From Chryseobacterium shigense (lineage in GTDB: Bacteria; Bacteroidota; Bacteroidia; Flavobacteriales; Weeksellaceae): a DNA stretch of 64,000 bases. The DNA is taken from assembly GCF_014207845.1 (NCBI RefSeq), contig NZ_JACHLC010000001.1:1674001-1738000 (forward strand), given 5' to 3'. The first letter of the stretch is position 1; every line of letters begins with the position of its first letter. The position numbers were made by a program, and so were the translations under genes. This document shows, one piece after another, positions 43,788 through 52,709 of the stretch. Under the pieces are notes generated by a model. It saw nothing but the letters and a program-made list of their open reading frames with translations. It had not been told where the DNA came from and did not search any database.

Positions 43788-43810
43788 AGGTAAAAAATAA
43801 ATAGAATATT

Positions 43811-44197
43811 ATGAAAAAGAATGAAATGATGCAGTACAGCTGCCCTTTGGGTAAGGCAATGTCTGCTTTGGGAAGCAAATGGAAACCGATCATTGTTCTG
43901 GTAATTAAAGACCGTAAGTTACGTTTTGGGGAACTTGCCGTAAGGATTCATGTGATTTCCAGAAAGGTTTTGACCGACCAGCTAAGAGAAATGGAAAATG
44001 ACGGGCTCATCATCCGTGAAGAGTTCAAAGAACTGCCTCCAAGAGTGGAATACTCCCTTACGGAAAAGGGACTGGCACTTTTACCGATATTGTATATGCT
44101 GGAGGAATGGGAAGCCACTTATCAGAATAAGGAATTACAGGATGGAAAGGATTGCAAGCTATTGGGGAGGGAAACGGAAAAGATGGCTGGAGCTTAA
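43811..44197 (+). CDS. HxlR-family transcriptional regulator
   Basis: A 128-residue winged-helix protein. The N-terminal CPLGKAMSALGSKWKPIIVLVI (Cys11 onwards), FGELAVRIHVISRKVLTDQL (recognition helix) and VEYSLTEKGLALLPIL wing are typical. The conserved N-terminal cysteine is the redox or quinone sensor in several relatives, so a response to electrophiles is a reasonable inference. It is divergent from the ene-reductase gene, 143 bp away. Confidence 0.9.
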   Translation: MKKNEMMQYSCPLGKAMSALGSKWKPIIVLVIKDRKLRFGELAVRIHVISRKVLTDQLREMENDGLIIREEFKELPPRVEYSLTEKGLALLPILYMLEEWEATYQNKELQDGKDCKLLGRETEKMAGA

Positions 44198-44208
44198 CTA
44201 AGTTTTAG

Positions 44209-44940
44209 CTATTTTATAATGAGCATATTGGCAAAATAAGTCATCTTTTGATTAGAAACTATTTTTAAGCCGGCTTTGGAAATGGCCCTTTTCCATTGTT
44301 TCTGACTCAAAAAGTGGAAAGCCCCGATATTAAAGAAGATAAAATTAGTTACATCCCTGAACTGCTCTGAAAGAATAATCAATCCATCATCTTTCAGAAT
44401 TCTTTTTGCTTCTTTAAAAAATAAAACTCTTTGTTCTTCTTCTAAAATTTCATGCAGTGCTGTTACAGCAAGAATTACATCCTGAGATTGATTTTCAAAA
44501 GGTAATTTATCCGGTAAAATTTTTATTTCATTAGGGTTAGGTGGAAATATTTTTTTTGATATTTCAATTCCTTTTTCATGCTCATGCCTGTTTCCGTAAA
44601 TATCACAAACTGTCAGATTTAAATTCGGATATTTTTCTTCTAATCGCTTTGACAGAGGATCAAAACTGGCATGAACCAAAATGGCATTTTCAGTTTTCTC
44701 CCAATCTATTATTCCTTTTAAATTGTTCAATTCATATAAATCCGAATGATCATATAAAATATAAGAAGCAATAAGTGAAGCAATTATATTTAAAATAATA
44801 AGACCGCTTACAATCCTGAATAGCAAAAAGATCAATTCTGAATTAATCCAAAACGACAATCCGAAGAGAAGCGCGGAAACGATAAGTCCAAATATTATTT
44901 TTTGATAGTTGAAGAGGATGACCAGTCTGGTGATTTTCAT
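44209..44940 (-). CDS. SAM-dependent methyltransferase with N-terminal membrane segments
   Basis: A 243-residue protein. Residues ~1-65 contain two hydrophobic helices (IIFGLIVSALLFGLSFWI, LIFLLFRIVSGLIILNIIASLIASYIL), then a class I methyltransferase domain: NAILVHASFDPLSKRLEEKYPN, LTVCDIYGNRHEHEKGI and QDVILAVTALHEILEEEQRVLFF. The usual glycine-rich motif I is poorly conserved. The substrate is unknown. It is followed upstream by a DUF4274 gene 10 bp away. Confidence 0.7.
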   Translation of the reverse strand: MKITRLVILFNYQKIIFGLIVSALLFGLSFWINSELIFLLFRIVSGLIILNIIASLIASYILYDHSDLYELNNLKGIIDWEKTENAILVHASFDPLSKRLEEKYPNLNLTVCDIYGNRHEHEKGIEISKKIFPPNPNEIKILPDKLPFENQSQDVILAVTALHEILEEEQRVLFFKEAKRILKDDGLIILSEQFRDVTNFIFFNIGAFHFLSQKQWKRAISKAGLKIVSNQKMTYFANMLIIK

Positions 44941-44950
44941 TTTCCGTATT

Positions 44951-45472
44951 TTATTTCCTGCGTTTTCTGTTGTTTGATTTTTTATATTTCTTTTTCAATG
45001 CATTCAATAGTGTTCCTAAGTAAACCGGCTTGAATCCTTTTGTTTTTTTTGTCATTTCATTTGGAATATTCCAGGTTAATATTTCTTCTGAATCAGTATC
45101 AAAATCATCCGCAGGATTATATTTTAATCCTGATCTTCTAAATTTATTGGATTTAAATGCCTCGACGATTTTGTTTAATAATTGATAAACCTCTTTCTCG
45201 TAAATTTCTAATTCATCTTCATTTTTTTCAAAATAATAATCCGGAACTGCTCTCCAAAAAATCATTAACGCGGTTCCTTTATCGCATTTACCGGAGTTAA
45301 TGATCCAAAATAAAACTTCCACCCCATCATCCCAGTTATAAATGTCTGCAAGATAATGAAGCTCTGTAGAATTTAGTGTTTTAAATTTTTCAAAATCCGG
45401 ATTTTCATCTCTGAAAGATAATTCAAAGAAATTTTCTTTTATAAAATTTTCGCGGCTTGGTTTTACAATCAT
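44951..45472 (-). CDS. DUF4274-domain protein
   Basis: A 173-residue acidic-then-basic protein. TELHYLADIYNWDDGVEVLF followed by WIINSGKCDKGTALMIFWRA matches the DUF4274 pattern (LAxxYNWDDG, CDxGTALxIF). The tail is Lys/Arg-rich (KKKYKKSNNRKRRK). Such proteins are sometimes found as immunity or accessory proteins near toxins, but no toxin is visible here. It overlaps no neighbour and probably shares a transcript with the methyltransferase gene. Confidence 0.65.
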   Translation of the reverse strand: MIVKPSRENFIKENFFELSFRDENPDFEKFKTLNSTELHYLADIYNWDDGVEVLFWIINSGKCDKGTALMIFWRAVPDYYFEKNEDELEIYEKEVYQLLNKIVEAFKSNKFRRSGLKYNPADDFDTDSEEILTWNIPNEMTKKTKGFKPVYLGTLLNALKKKYKKSNNRKRRK

Positions 45473-45529
45473 TTGTACTATTGGTTAGATCTACCCAATT
45501 TACAAATTTTAGAAAAATATGCAATAGCC

Positions 45530-45560
45530 AACAAAAAACCGCTTCCAAAAGAAAGCGGTT
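45530..45560 (-). terminator. Terminator of the fused E1 gene
   Basis: AACCGCTT (45537-45544) pairs with AAGCGGTT (45553-45560), with a T-run on the minus strand. Confidence 0.8.
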
Positions 45561-45581
45561 CAGTTTTATCTAAAATCCCAA

Positions 45582-48014
45582 TTAAAATATCGCCGGATAT
45601 TTCTGAGGATTTGTTTCATTGAACATGGCATAGATTCTTTCTACCATATCATCTGAAGACGGCTTGCTGAAATAATCTCCGTCACTTGCATAAGCAGGCC
45701 TGTGATCGTTTGCGGCAATCGTTAACGGATCTGAATCAAGATATCTGAATGCTTTTTGTTTTTCTAAAATCTGTTGAAGAATAAATGCTGAAGTACCCCC
45801 TTCCACATCCTCGTCAATAACGACTAATCTGTTGGTTTTCTTCACACTTTCAGCAATTTCATTGGTTAAATCGAAAGGAATTAATGACTGAACATCAATA
45901 ACTTCTGCAGAAATTCCAAGTTTTTCCAATTGTTCTGCGGCGTCCATCACAATTCTCCATGTGGAACCGTAAGTTACCAGAGTAACGTCTTTTCCTTCTT
46001 TGGTTACTTCAATTTTACCAACAGGAACAGTAAATTCACCTAAATTATCAGGCTGTTTTTCTTTTAATCTGTATCCGTTCAGGCATTCAACAATAACAGC
46101 AGGATCATCACTCTGAAGCATTGTATTGTAGAAGCCAGCAGCTTTCGTTAAGTTTCTCGGCACCAATACCAGAACACCTTTTGAAAGATTCAGAATTCCC
46201 GCCATCGGAGAACCTGAATGCCAAACACCTTCCAGTCTGTGACCTCTTGTTCTGATAATTACAGGAGATTTCTGGCCTCCTTTTGTTCTGTACTGAACGG
46301 TTGCCAGATCATCACTCATTCCCTGTAAACAGTAAAGGATATAATCTAAATACTGGATCTCAGCGATTGGCCTAAGTCCTCTCATTGCCATCCCGATTCC
46401 CTGACCAAGAATGGTAGCTTCACGGATTCCGGTATCTGCTACACGTATATCACCGTATTTTTCCTGCATTCCTTCCAGTCCCTGGTTCACGTCACCGATA
46501 TTTCCGGCATCTTCACCAAATACTAAAGTTTCAGGATATTTTTCGAAAATCTTGTCGAAATTATTTCTTACCACTACTCTTCCGTCCACTTCTTCAGAGC
46601 TGTCTGAGAAAACAGGTTTGATCTCTTTCACATTTTCAGCTTTCCACTGAGATTGTGAATATAAATGTGAAGAATAGTTATCTTTTTCTGTTTCAAAAAT
46701 TTCATTGTACTTCTGCATCAGCTGGGTTCTTTCCGCAGAGTTGGTTCCTCTTGTTACCAATAAAGCTTTTCTTGTCAGCTGGAAAATATCTTTTTTAGCT
46801 TTGGAAACCAATTTACTGAACTGGGCAATATATCCTTCGATCTCAGCATTCTGACCTTTAAGGTTTTCAACTAATGGAAGAACAGATTGAATTAGGTCTG
46901 TAATGGTTTTCTGATAGTTTTCCCATGCATTTTTCTGACCTGCTTTTACTATTTTCTTAGCTTCATCATCTATTGCATCCAATTCTTCTGCTGAAGCAAT
47001 AATTTCCTCTTTTCCTTCAATTTCGATTGAATAATTTAAGATCCATTCTTTGAATTTCACCAAGCCGTCGAAATCTGCTTCCCACGAAAGACGCTCTTCA
47101 TTCTTGTACCTTTCATGAGATCCGGATGTAGAATGCCCCTGAGGCTGGGTAACTTCAATAACATGAACAACAACCGGAACACTTTCCGTTCTTGCGAAAT
47201 GTTCTGCTCTGGCATAGGCATCCAATAATGAAGGATAATCCCAGGCTTTTACCTGAATGATCTCGCATCCCTGGTTTTCGCCTTCTTTTCTCTGGAAGCC
47301 GCTTAACATTTCAGAAATATCAGCTTTTGCTCTCTGATTCCTGGTAGGAACAGAAATTCCGTAACCGTCGTCCCAGATAGAAACAATCATAGGAACCTGA
47401 AGCGCACAGGCTGCATTCAGAGTTTCCCAGAAATGGCCTTCTGCTGTTGAAGCATCCCCAATGGTACCGAAAGCAACTTCATTACCTTCTTTTGAGAATT
47501 TTTCTGATCCGTCAAACTTTACACTTTTATATACTTTGGAAGCCTGAGCAAGTCCTAATAATCTGGGCATCTGTCCCGCTGTAGGAGAAATATCCGAGGA
47601 GATATTTTTCTGTGCTGTAAGATCTTTCCAGCTTCCGTCTTCATTTAAACTTCTTGTGGCGAAGTGCCCGTTCATCTGTCTTCCTGCTGATGCCGGCTCT
47701 CTTTCAACACTTGTATCTGCATACAACTGTGCAAAAAAGCTTTCAACCGTTAAAGCATCTGCCGCTAATGCAAAAGTCTGATCCCTGTAATATCCTGAAC
47801 GGAAGTCCCCATTTCTGAAAACTTTCGCCATTGCCAGCTGAGGAAGCTCTTTACCATCCCCAAAAATTCCGAACTTAGCTTTTCCTGTAAGCACTTCTCT
47901 TCTTCCAAGATAAGACATTTCGCGCGATATCCTTCCTAACCTGTAGTCTTCAAGTATCTGATTTTTAAAATCCTGGAAGGAAATTTGCTGTGTTTCAATA
48001 TAGGTTGTCTGCAT
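45582..48014 (-). CDS. 2-oxoacid dehydrogenase E1, alpha and beta subunits fused
   Basis: An 810-residue thiamine-diphosphate enzyme. The N-terminal half is the alpha subunit (GRREVLTGKAKFGIFGDGKE, TPP motif from GDASTAEGHFWETLNAACAL to WDDGYGISVPTRNQ) and the C-terminal half the beta subunit (VFGEDAGNIGDVNQGLEGMQ, RVADTGIREATILGQGIGMA, VIDVQSLIPFD, VIDEDVEGG). Bacteroidota commonly carry this fused form for branched-chain or other 2-oxoacids; the substrate is not determined by what I see. The start at 48014 (MQTTYIETQQ) is preferred to the ATG 30 bp upstream, which would add KNKKLLYLA. It would work with E2 and an E3 such as lpdA at 28073. It ends in a terminator. Confidence 0.93.
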   Translation of the reverse strand: MQTTYIETQQISFQDFKNQILEDYRLGRISREMSYLGRREVLTGKAKFGIFGDGKELPQLAMAKVFRNGDFRSGYYRDQTFALAADALTVESFFAQLYADTSVEREPASAGRQMNGHFATRSLNEDGSWKDLTAQKNISSDISPTAGQMPRLLGLAQASKVYKSVKFDGSEKFSKEGNEVAFGTIGDASTAEGHFWETLNAACALQVPMIVSIWDDGYGISVPTRNQRAKADISEMLSGFQRKEGENQGCEIIQVKAWDYPSLLDAYARAEHFARTESVPVVVHVIEVTQPQGHSTSGSHERYKNEERLSWEADFDGLVKFKEWILNYSIEIEGKEEIIASAEELDAIDDEAKKIVKAGQKNAWENYQKTITDLIQSVLPLVENLKGQNAEIEGYIAQFSKLVSKAKKDIFQLTRKALLVTRGTNSAERTQLMQKYNEIFETEKDNYSSHLYSQSQWKAENVKEIKPVFSDSSEEVDGRVVVRNNFDKIFEKYPETLVFGEDAGNIGDVNQGLEGMQEKYGDIRVADTGIREATILGQGIGMAMRGLRPIAEIQYLDYILYCLQGMSDDLATVQYRTKGGQKSPVIIRTRGHRLEGVWHSGSPMAGILNLSKGVLVLVPRNLTKAAGFYNTMLQSDDPAVIVECLNGYRLKEKQPDNLGEFTVPVGKIEVTKEGKDVTLVTYGSTWRIVMDAAEQLEKLGISAEVIDVQSLIPFDLTNEIAESVKKTNRLVVIDEDVEGGTSAFILQQILEKQKAFRYLDSDPLTIAANDHRPAYASDGDYFSKPSSDDMVERIYAMFNETNPQKYPAIF

Positions 48015-48148
48015 AGCTAGATATAAAAGTTTTTTATTCTTCAAGTATGGTGCTAATATACAATTTTTAAATTAATTTTAATTTTCAATAATCTTTTTTA
48101 AAAATTTGATAATAAAAAAATTGTGTGTTATATTGTGAAAAATTGTAA

Positions 48149-48448
48149 ATGATGGAAAAAAAATCAACCCACATCCTGAATGCATCAAGCAATCTTTTAG
48201 GTTTTTCCCTGATTATCATCACCTCACTTAAGATCTCTAAAATCAGTGGGAATACACATCTGGATGAATTTGCCGGTTTAGCCTGCCTATTATTTTCCTG
48301 TAGCTGCTTCTTTTCGTTTTTGGCTATCCGGACCAAAAGTGAAAAGCAGGAAAATAAATATGAGACTATTGCGGATTATTTATTTTTAATCGCTTTATTT
48401 TGTATTGTTCTAGCTGTTATTATTGTGACGGTAAAAATAATTGACTAA
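48149..48448 (+). CDS. Small membrane protein
   Basis: A 99-residue protein with three hydrophobic segments (LLGFSLIIITSLKI, GLACLLFSCSCFFSFLAI, YLFLIALFCIVLAVIIVTV). It is likely an uncharacterised conserved flavobacterial protein; I recognise no motif. Starts at 48149 and 48152 are adjacent ATGs. It is divergent from the E1 gene, 134 bp away. Confidence 0.65.
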   Translation: MMEKKSTHILNASSNLLGFSLIIITSLKISKISGNTHLDEFAGLACLLFSCSCFFSFLAIRTKSEKQENKYETIADYLFLIALFCIVLAVIIVTVKIID

Positions 48449-48722
48449 ATCTATAATGTGATCATCTCATTTTTTGCCGTTTTTATTTTCTTTCAATAAA
48501 TAAATCACCAACCTGTCCTTAAAACGGTAAAATAATAAGATACTTTCCGGCATGAATTAATTCAAACCAAAGAGATTTTTTTTACATAATCCGTAATTTT
48601 TTTCCTTTTAAACAGTCCAAAATTATCATATCGTTAATCATTATTTCTATTATGGTATAAAAATTGATAAACGAAATGAATTGTTATGTAATTTTAACAC
48701 ATAAAAGAAAAAAAATAAATCG

Positions 48723-49532
48723 ATGAGAAAAAAAATTATTTCGCTGGTTGGCGTTTTTTTAACGTCAGGCATTATTTTCGCACAAGTAGGTATAAGAACA
48801 AGCAACCCACAGGCTATTCTTCATATTGATGGAGCTAAAGATAATCCGGCATCGGGTGCGCCTTCTGCTGCACAGCAACTCAATGATTTTGTTGTAACCA
48901 GCAATGCTAATGTAGGTATTGGAACTACTACTCCAACTGATATGCTGGATGTAGCTTCAGGAAATGCGAGAATCCGGAATATTACCACAAATATAGGTGT
49001 GGGAGGTACAGACAGAGTTGTTGTAGCTGATGCAACTGGGGTACTGAAAACTATAGATTTTACAGCCTACTCATTATTCCATGCCCGTTTAGCGGCAGAT
49101 CAGAGTATTTCAGGTTCTGCAACTATTACTACTCTTATGTTTGCTGCACCAATAGCAACTTCGCCGTTTTATAGCTATAATACAAGTACGGGAGTTTTAA
49201 CTTTCACCCAGGCAGGAAATTATCTGGTGACATTACAGGCAAGTTTTGCGGGCATTGCTGCAGATGCACAGTTACTTTTGGGAATAAGACCTGTTCCTGA
49301 CGCCACTTATTTGGGAAGAGGAAGTCATTACGCTGCGACTGCAACCCCAGCGCTTACCCCTACTACAAGAATTGGTGAGCTTATGAATTATACAACATTG
49401 CTTATCATACCTACAGCAAATTATCAGGTTCGTTTTACAGCCGCTCCTAATCAGGCAGCTACTGTTTTATCAACGGAAATGGGACCTACAGGAAATGGTA
49501 ATGTAACGAACGTTACTGTTCAAAAGATCTAA
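48723..49532 (+). CDS. Secreted protein with tail-fibre-like VGIGTTxP motifs
   Basis: A 269-residue protein with a signal peptide (MRKKIISLVGVFLTSGIIFAQ). The motifs VGIRTSNPQAILHIDGA and VGIGTTTPTDMLDVASG are the repeated unit seen in many Bacteroidota surface proteins and in phage tail fibres. The C-terminal ~150 residues (FHARLAADQSIS, YSYNTSTGVLTFTQAGNYLV) resemble a C1q/TNF-like jelly roll. No sorting domain is evident. The function is unknown; surface or structural role inferred. It ends in a terminator. Confidence 0.75.
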   Translation: MRKKIISLVGVFLTSGIIFAQVGIRTSNPQAILHIDGAKDNPASGAPSAAQQLNDFVVTSNANVGIGTTTPTDMLDVASGNARIRNITTNIGVGGTDRVVVADATGVLKTIDFTAYSLFHARLAADQSISGSATITTLMFAAPIATSPFYSYNTSTGVLTFTQAGNYLVTLQASFAGIAADAQLLLGIRPVPDATYLGRGSHYAATATPALTPTTRIGELMNYTTLLIIPTANYQVRFTAAPNQAATVLSTEMGPTGNGNVTNVTVQKI

Positions 49533-49541
49533 TTTTAAAAT

Positions 49542-49582
49542 AAAAAATCGGAATACCTTATCAGTTTCCGATTTTTTTTTAT
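49542..49582 (+). terminator. Bidirectional terminator
   Basis: AAAAAATCGGAA (49542-49553) pairs with TTCCGATTTTTT (49566-49577). It serves the gene ending at 49532 and probably the convergent polyprenyl synthase gene ending at 49597. Confidence 0.8.
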
Positions 49583-49596
49583 TTTAATTCCAATTC

Positions 49597-50574
49597 TTAA
49601 AACTTTCTTTCAATTACATAATCCAGCATCAGGTGTAAAGATTTCTTCGGCTCAGAATCCGGGAATTCATTCAGGATGTCTTTGGCTTTCTGCTGGAAGT
49701 CTTTCATAACTTTTATCGCATAATCCATACCACCGGAGCTTTTTACAAACTCTATAAGTTCTTTTACCCTTTTCTGTTCATTATTATAGCGCTTTATGGT
49801 ATTGAAATAGTATTTTTTGTCTTTTTCCCCGGCATTTTTCAGAGTATAAATCAGGGGAAGTGTCATTTTCTGCTCCTTAATGTCTATCCCTACCGGTTTC
49901 CCGATCACATTTGAGCTCAGATAGTCGAAAAGGTCATCTTTAATCTGAAAGGCCATTCCTGTATACGTTCCGAAATCCATCATTTTTTTGGCAAGAGCTT
50001 CGTCTGCATTGTTGGACAGGACACCAATCTCACAGCAGGCAGCAATCAATGTAGCAGTTTTCTGGCGGATAATTTCGTAATAAACATCTTCGGTGATATC
50101 CAGCTTTCTGGCTTTTTCCAACTGCAAAAGCTCTCCTTCGGACATTTCACGGATGGTTCTGGAAATTACTCCCAAAAGGTCATAATCCTTGTGATCTGTA
50201 GAAAGTAATACGGATTTTGATAAAAGGTAATCTCCTACCAGAACAGCAATTTTATTCTTCCACAGAGCATTAATGGAGAAAAAATTACGACGTTTGAAAC
50301 TTTCATCCACCACATCATCGTGTACCAAAGTCGCCGTGTGGATAAGCTCGATCATAGAAGCTCCACGGTATGTTTTTTCATTGACCTCACCTATCAGCTT
50401 TGCACAAAGGAATACAAACATAGGACGCATCTGCTTTCCTTTGGTAGTAACAATAAAACGGGTTACTTTATCCAATAAAGGTACTTTGCTCTGCATCGAT
50501 TCATAAAACTTCTGCTCGAAAAGTTTCATTTCCTCATTGATCGGTTGTTTGATTTCTTCTACGATATTTGCCAA
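49597..50574 (-). CDS. Polyprenyl diphosphate synthase
   Basis: A 325-residue trans-isoprenyl chain elongase (octaprenyl/heptaprenyl synthase group), making the menaquinone side chain or another long prenyl diphosphate. The first Asp-rich motif is HDDVVDE (86-90) and the second KDDLFDYL (213-217). Product length cannot be predicted reliably. It is minus strand, convergent with the 48723 gene. Confidence 0.9.
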   Translation of the reverse strand: MANIVEEIKQPINEEMKLFEQKFYESMQSKVPLLDKVTRFIVTTKGKQMRPMFVFLCAKLIGEVNEKTYRGASMIELIHTATLVHDDVVDESFKRRNFFSINALWKNKIAVLVGDYLLSKSVLLSTDHKDYDLLGVISRTIREMSEGELLQLEKARKLDITEDVYYEIIRQKTATLIAACCEIGVLSNNADEALAKKMMDFGTYTGMAFQIKDDLFDYLSSNVIGKPVGIDIKEQKMTLPLIYTLKNAGEKDKKYYFNTIKRYNNEQKRVKELIEFVKSSGGMDYAIKVMKDFQQKAKDILNEFPDSEPKKSLHLMLDYVIERKF

Positions 50575-50647
50575 AATCTGTGAATGAAAGGTAAATACTT
50601 ATTAATTCTCACAAAGATAATTTTTTTCACGCAATTTCAGGATAAAA

Positions 50648-51523
50648 TTAATCTTTGAATTGTTCTTTAGGAATAAAATACAGTGCCGGTTGAGCACTCC
50701 CCAGTCTTGATTTAAATTTTTCCCCTGAAATATAGATTCCGGACTGATTAACAGCAATGCCTTCGATCTGCCCGATTGCTAAAGCACTTCCGAGATAATA
50801 ATGTTTCGGCTGTTCTTTAAAAAAAATTCCGGGTTCTGTTTCTGTAAATACATTGAGAAAAACTTCCGTTTTTTTGGTATACCCTATCAGATAAAGTTTC
50901 TTTTCAAAATAGGCAGCATCCGTCACTACAAAATTGGTTTTGTATGTTTCTGTTTTTTCGGCTTTCTGCTTTTCAGATATATTAGGATCAATAATATAAT
51001 GTGTGGTTGATTTTGATTTCCATTCCTTGGTAAACAAATGCAGTTTTCCATTGAGATAGATCATCGCTTCGGCATCAAAATCATTGTCTGTATATTTTGG
51101 GATGAATTCTGTCTGTTCCGGATAATAGAACGAAATTTTCGTAATGGAATCGTTTTTTGATCCATCCTGGAAGGGTACTTTATAAATTTCCAGATCTTTT
51201 CTCGTTCCTCCGTTATTTCCAAAATCTCCGATATAGAAATTTTTTCCGTCATTCGTCAAAGCTTCCCAGTCTTTATTTTTGGCAGGAATTGTAAAAATAT
51301 TTTTGATACTGCCGGAAGATTCCTCCAGTTCAAAAATTTCCGGAGCATTGCCGCTGTCATTGAAAGTATAAAGTTTCCCATTCAAAATACTCAAACCTGA
51401 TGTTTCCTTAATTTTATCATCCAAATAGCCGATCCTGAATTTTCTTATCTTCAAAAAATCAGTCTGTTGTGAAAATGAGGATTGGAAAATGATAAAAGTG
51501 GAAAAAAGGAGGAGTTTTTTCAT
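50648..51523 (-). CDS. Secreted beta-propeller-like protein
   Basis: A 291-residue protein with a signal peptide (MKKLLLFSTFIIFQSSFSQ). The mature part has repeats such as ETSGLSILNGKLYTFNDSGN, DWEALTNDGKNFYIGDFGNN and DFDAEAMIYLNGKLHLFTKE, typical of a secreted propeller found widely in Bacteroidota (SdiA-regulated/phytase-like relatives). No catalytic residues are recognised. An in-frame ATG at 51625 exists, but the 34 residues it would add are a translation of the dispersed repeat at 51581-51645, so the start at 51523 is correct. Confidence 0.75.
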   Translation of the reverse strand: MKKLLLFSTFIIFQSSFSQQTDFLKIRKFRIGYLDDKIKETSGLSILNGKLYTFNDSGNAPEIFELEESSGSIKNIFTIPAKNKDWEALTNDGKNFYIGDFGNNGGTRKDLEIYKVPFQDGSKNDSITKISFYYPEQTEFIPKYTDNDFDAEAMIYLNGKLHLFTKEWKSKSTTHYIIDPNISEKQKAEKTETYKTNFVVTDAAYFEKKLYLIGYTKKTEVFLNVFTETEPGIFFKEQPKHYYLGSALAIGQIEGIAVNQSGIYISGEKFKSRLGSAQPALYFIPKEQFKD

Positions 51524-51580
51524 AGAGCAAAGATAGATGTTTGCTGATGATTGGGAAAGCTGAGCGATATTTTGTTTTAA

Positions 51581-51645
51581 GAACCACCCCGTCAAAAATT
51601 CTTTGAATTTCTGCCACCCCTCCACTGGAGGGAGAATTTTGATCC
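51581..51645. repeat. Dispersed repeat with CCACCCCTCCACTGGAGG
   Basis: AACCACCCCGTCAAAAATTC, then TTTGAATTTCTGCCACCCCT, ending in a CCTCCA/TGGAGG hairpin and TTTTGATCC. I recall closely similar sequences scattered in Chryseobacterium genomes; only one copy is visible in this window. It lies upstream of the propeller gene. Confidence 0.45.
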
Positions 51646-51695
51646 AGCAGATTGTAGTTATCCTAATAAAACCGGTGATTCTGCAATAAAATATC

Positions 51696-52634
51696 TCATG
51701 CAGATTTCATTTTTTGCTTTTCTTCCTGTCTTTTACTCTGTTTCTTCAGATAGTCTTTTTGATATTGCCGTACTGTTTTTCCTGTTCCGTCATGCCTCCA
51801 TCCCGGGGAATTGAAAATGTAATTCATCCTATCTGACAATTTCAGTCCCGGCTGTTTAATATCTTTCCATATTTTTCTCCATTCATAAAGAAGAACGGTA
51901 TCCGGTTTATTATCAGGCATTTTAGGGTAAATTCCGTATTTTACAGGTACATTGGGGTCTTCTTTTTCAAAGGTTCCGAAGATTTTATCCCAGATAATCA
52001 GGCACATGCCCATATTCCGGTCAAGATATTTAATATTGCATGCATGATGCACTCTATGATGTGAAGGGGTTACCAGAATATATTCCAGGATTCCCATTGT
52101 TTTTACGGTTTGTGTATGCACCCATGTTCCATACACCTGCCCTATTGCATAAACGACCATGATATGCCATGGATTGAAGCCTAAAAAAGCAAGTGGAGAA
52201 AAATAAAGATACCTGTAAAGCGGTTGCAGCACAGGGCTTCTGAAACCGGTAGTCAGGTTGAAGTATTCTGAATTATGATGGGTAATATGAATCGCCCAGA
52301 ACGCTCTGGAATGATGGTCCACATAATGCAGCACATAATAGGCAAAATCTGTAATGACAAAGCAAATGAGCCAGTACCAGATGGTGAAATCCCAGGTAAA
52401 AAGCCTGTGATTGTAAAAGAAAAACATCACCCCCATTGCAAAAGCCTTCATAACCAGGTCGAGGCCAAAGTTCATCAAAGCGAGGTAAACACTTGTTGCA
52501 ACATCTTTTCCGTTATACAGCTTGGCTTCTGATACATGGCTGTAGATCATTTCTGCCAAAATCACGGCGGCATGAAACGGAATTGCCCATGCATATACGT
52601 GTTCCAAGCCATCCTCATTCATAAAGAAGTCCAT
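51696..52634 (-). CDS. Sterol desaturase/fatty acid hydroxylase family protein
   Basis: A 312-residue integral membrane di-iron oxygenase. Three His boxes are clear: HYVDHH (103-108), HITHHNSEYFN (116-126) and HHRVHH (192-197). Several membrane helices surround them. Bacterial relatives act on carotenoids, sterols or fatty acids; the substrate here is unknown. The tail (QYQKDYLKKQSKRQEEKQ) is basic. It stands alone on the minus strand. Confidence 0.85.
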   Translation of the reverse strand: MDFFMNEDGLEHVYAWAIPFHAAVILAEMIYSHVSEAKLYNGKDVATSVYLALMNFGLDLVMKAFAMGVMFFFYNHRLFTWDFTIWYWLICFVITDFAYYVLHYVDHHSRAFWAIHITHHNSEYFNLTTGFRSPVLQPLYRYLYFSPLAFLGFNPWHIMVVYAIGQVYGTWVHTQTVKTMGILEYILVTPSHHRVHHACNIKYLDRNMGMCLIIWDKIFGTFEKEDPNVPVKYGIYPKMPDNKPDTVLLYEWRKIWKDIKQPGLKLSDRMNYIFNSPGWRHDGTGKTVRQYQKDYLKKQSKRQEEKQKMKSA

Positions 52635-52709
52635 AATAACTTTTTACATTATGTAAAGTTAAGCTTTTAGGGAATTTTTAAGAAAATTTTTAAGTTTTTT
52701 AAGGAAATT

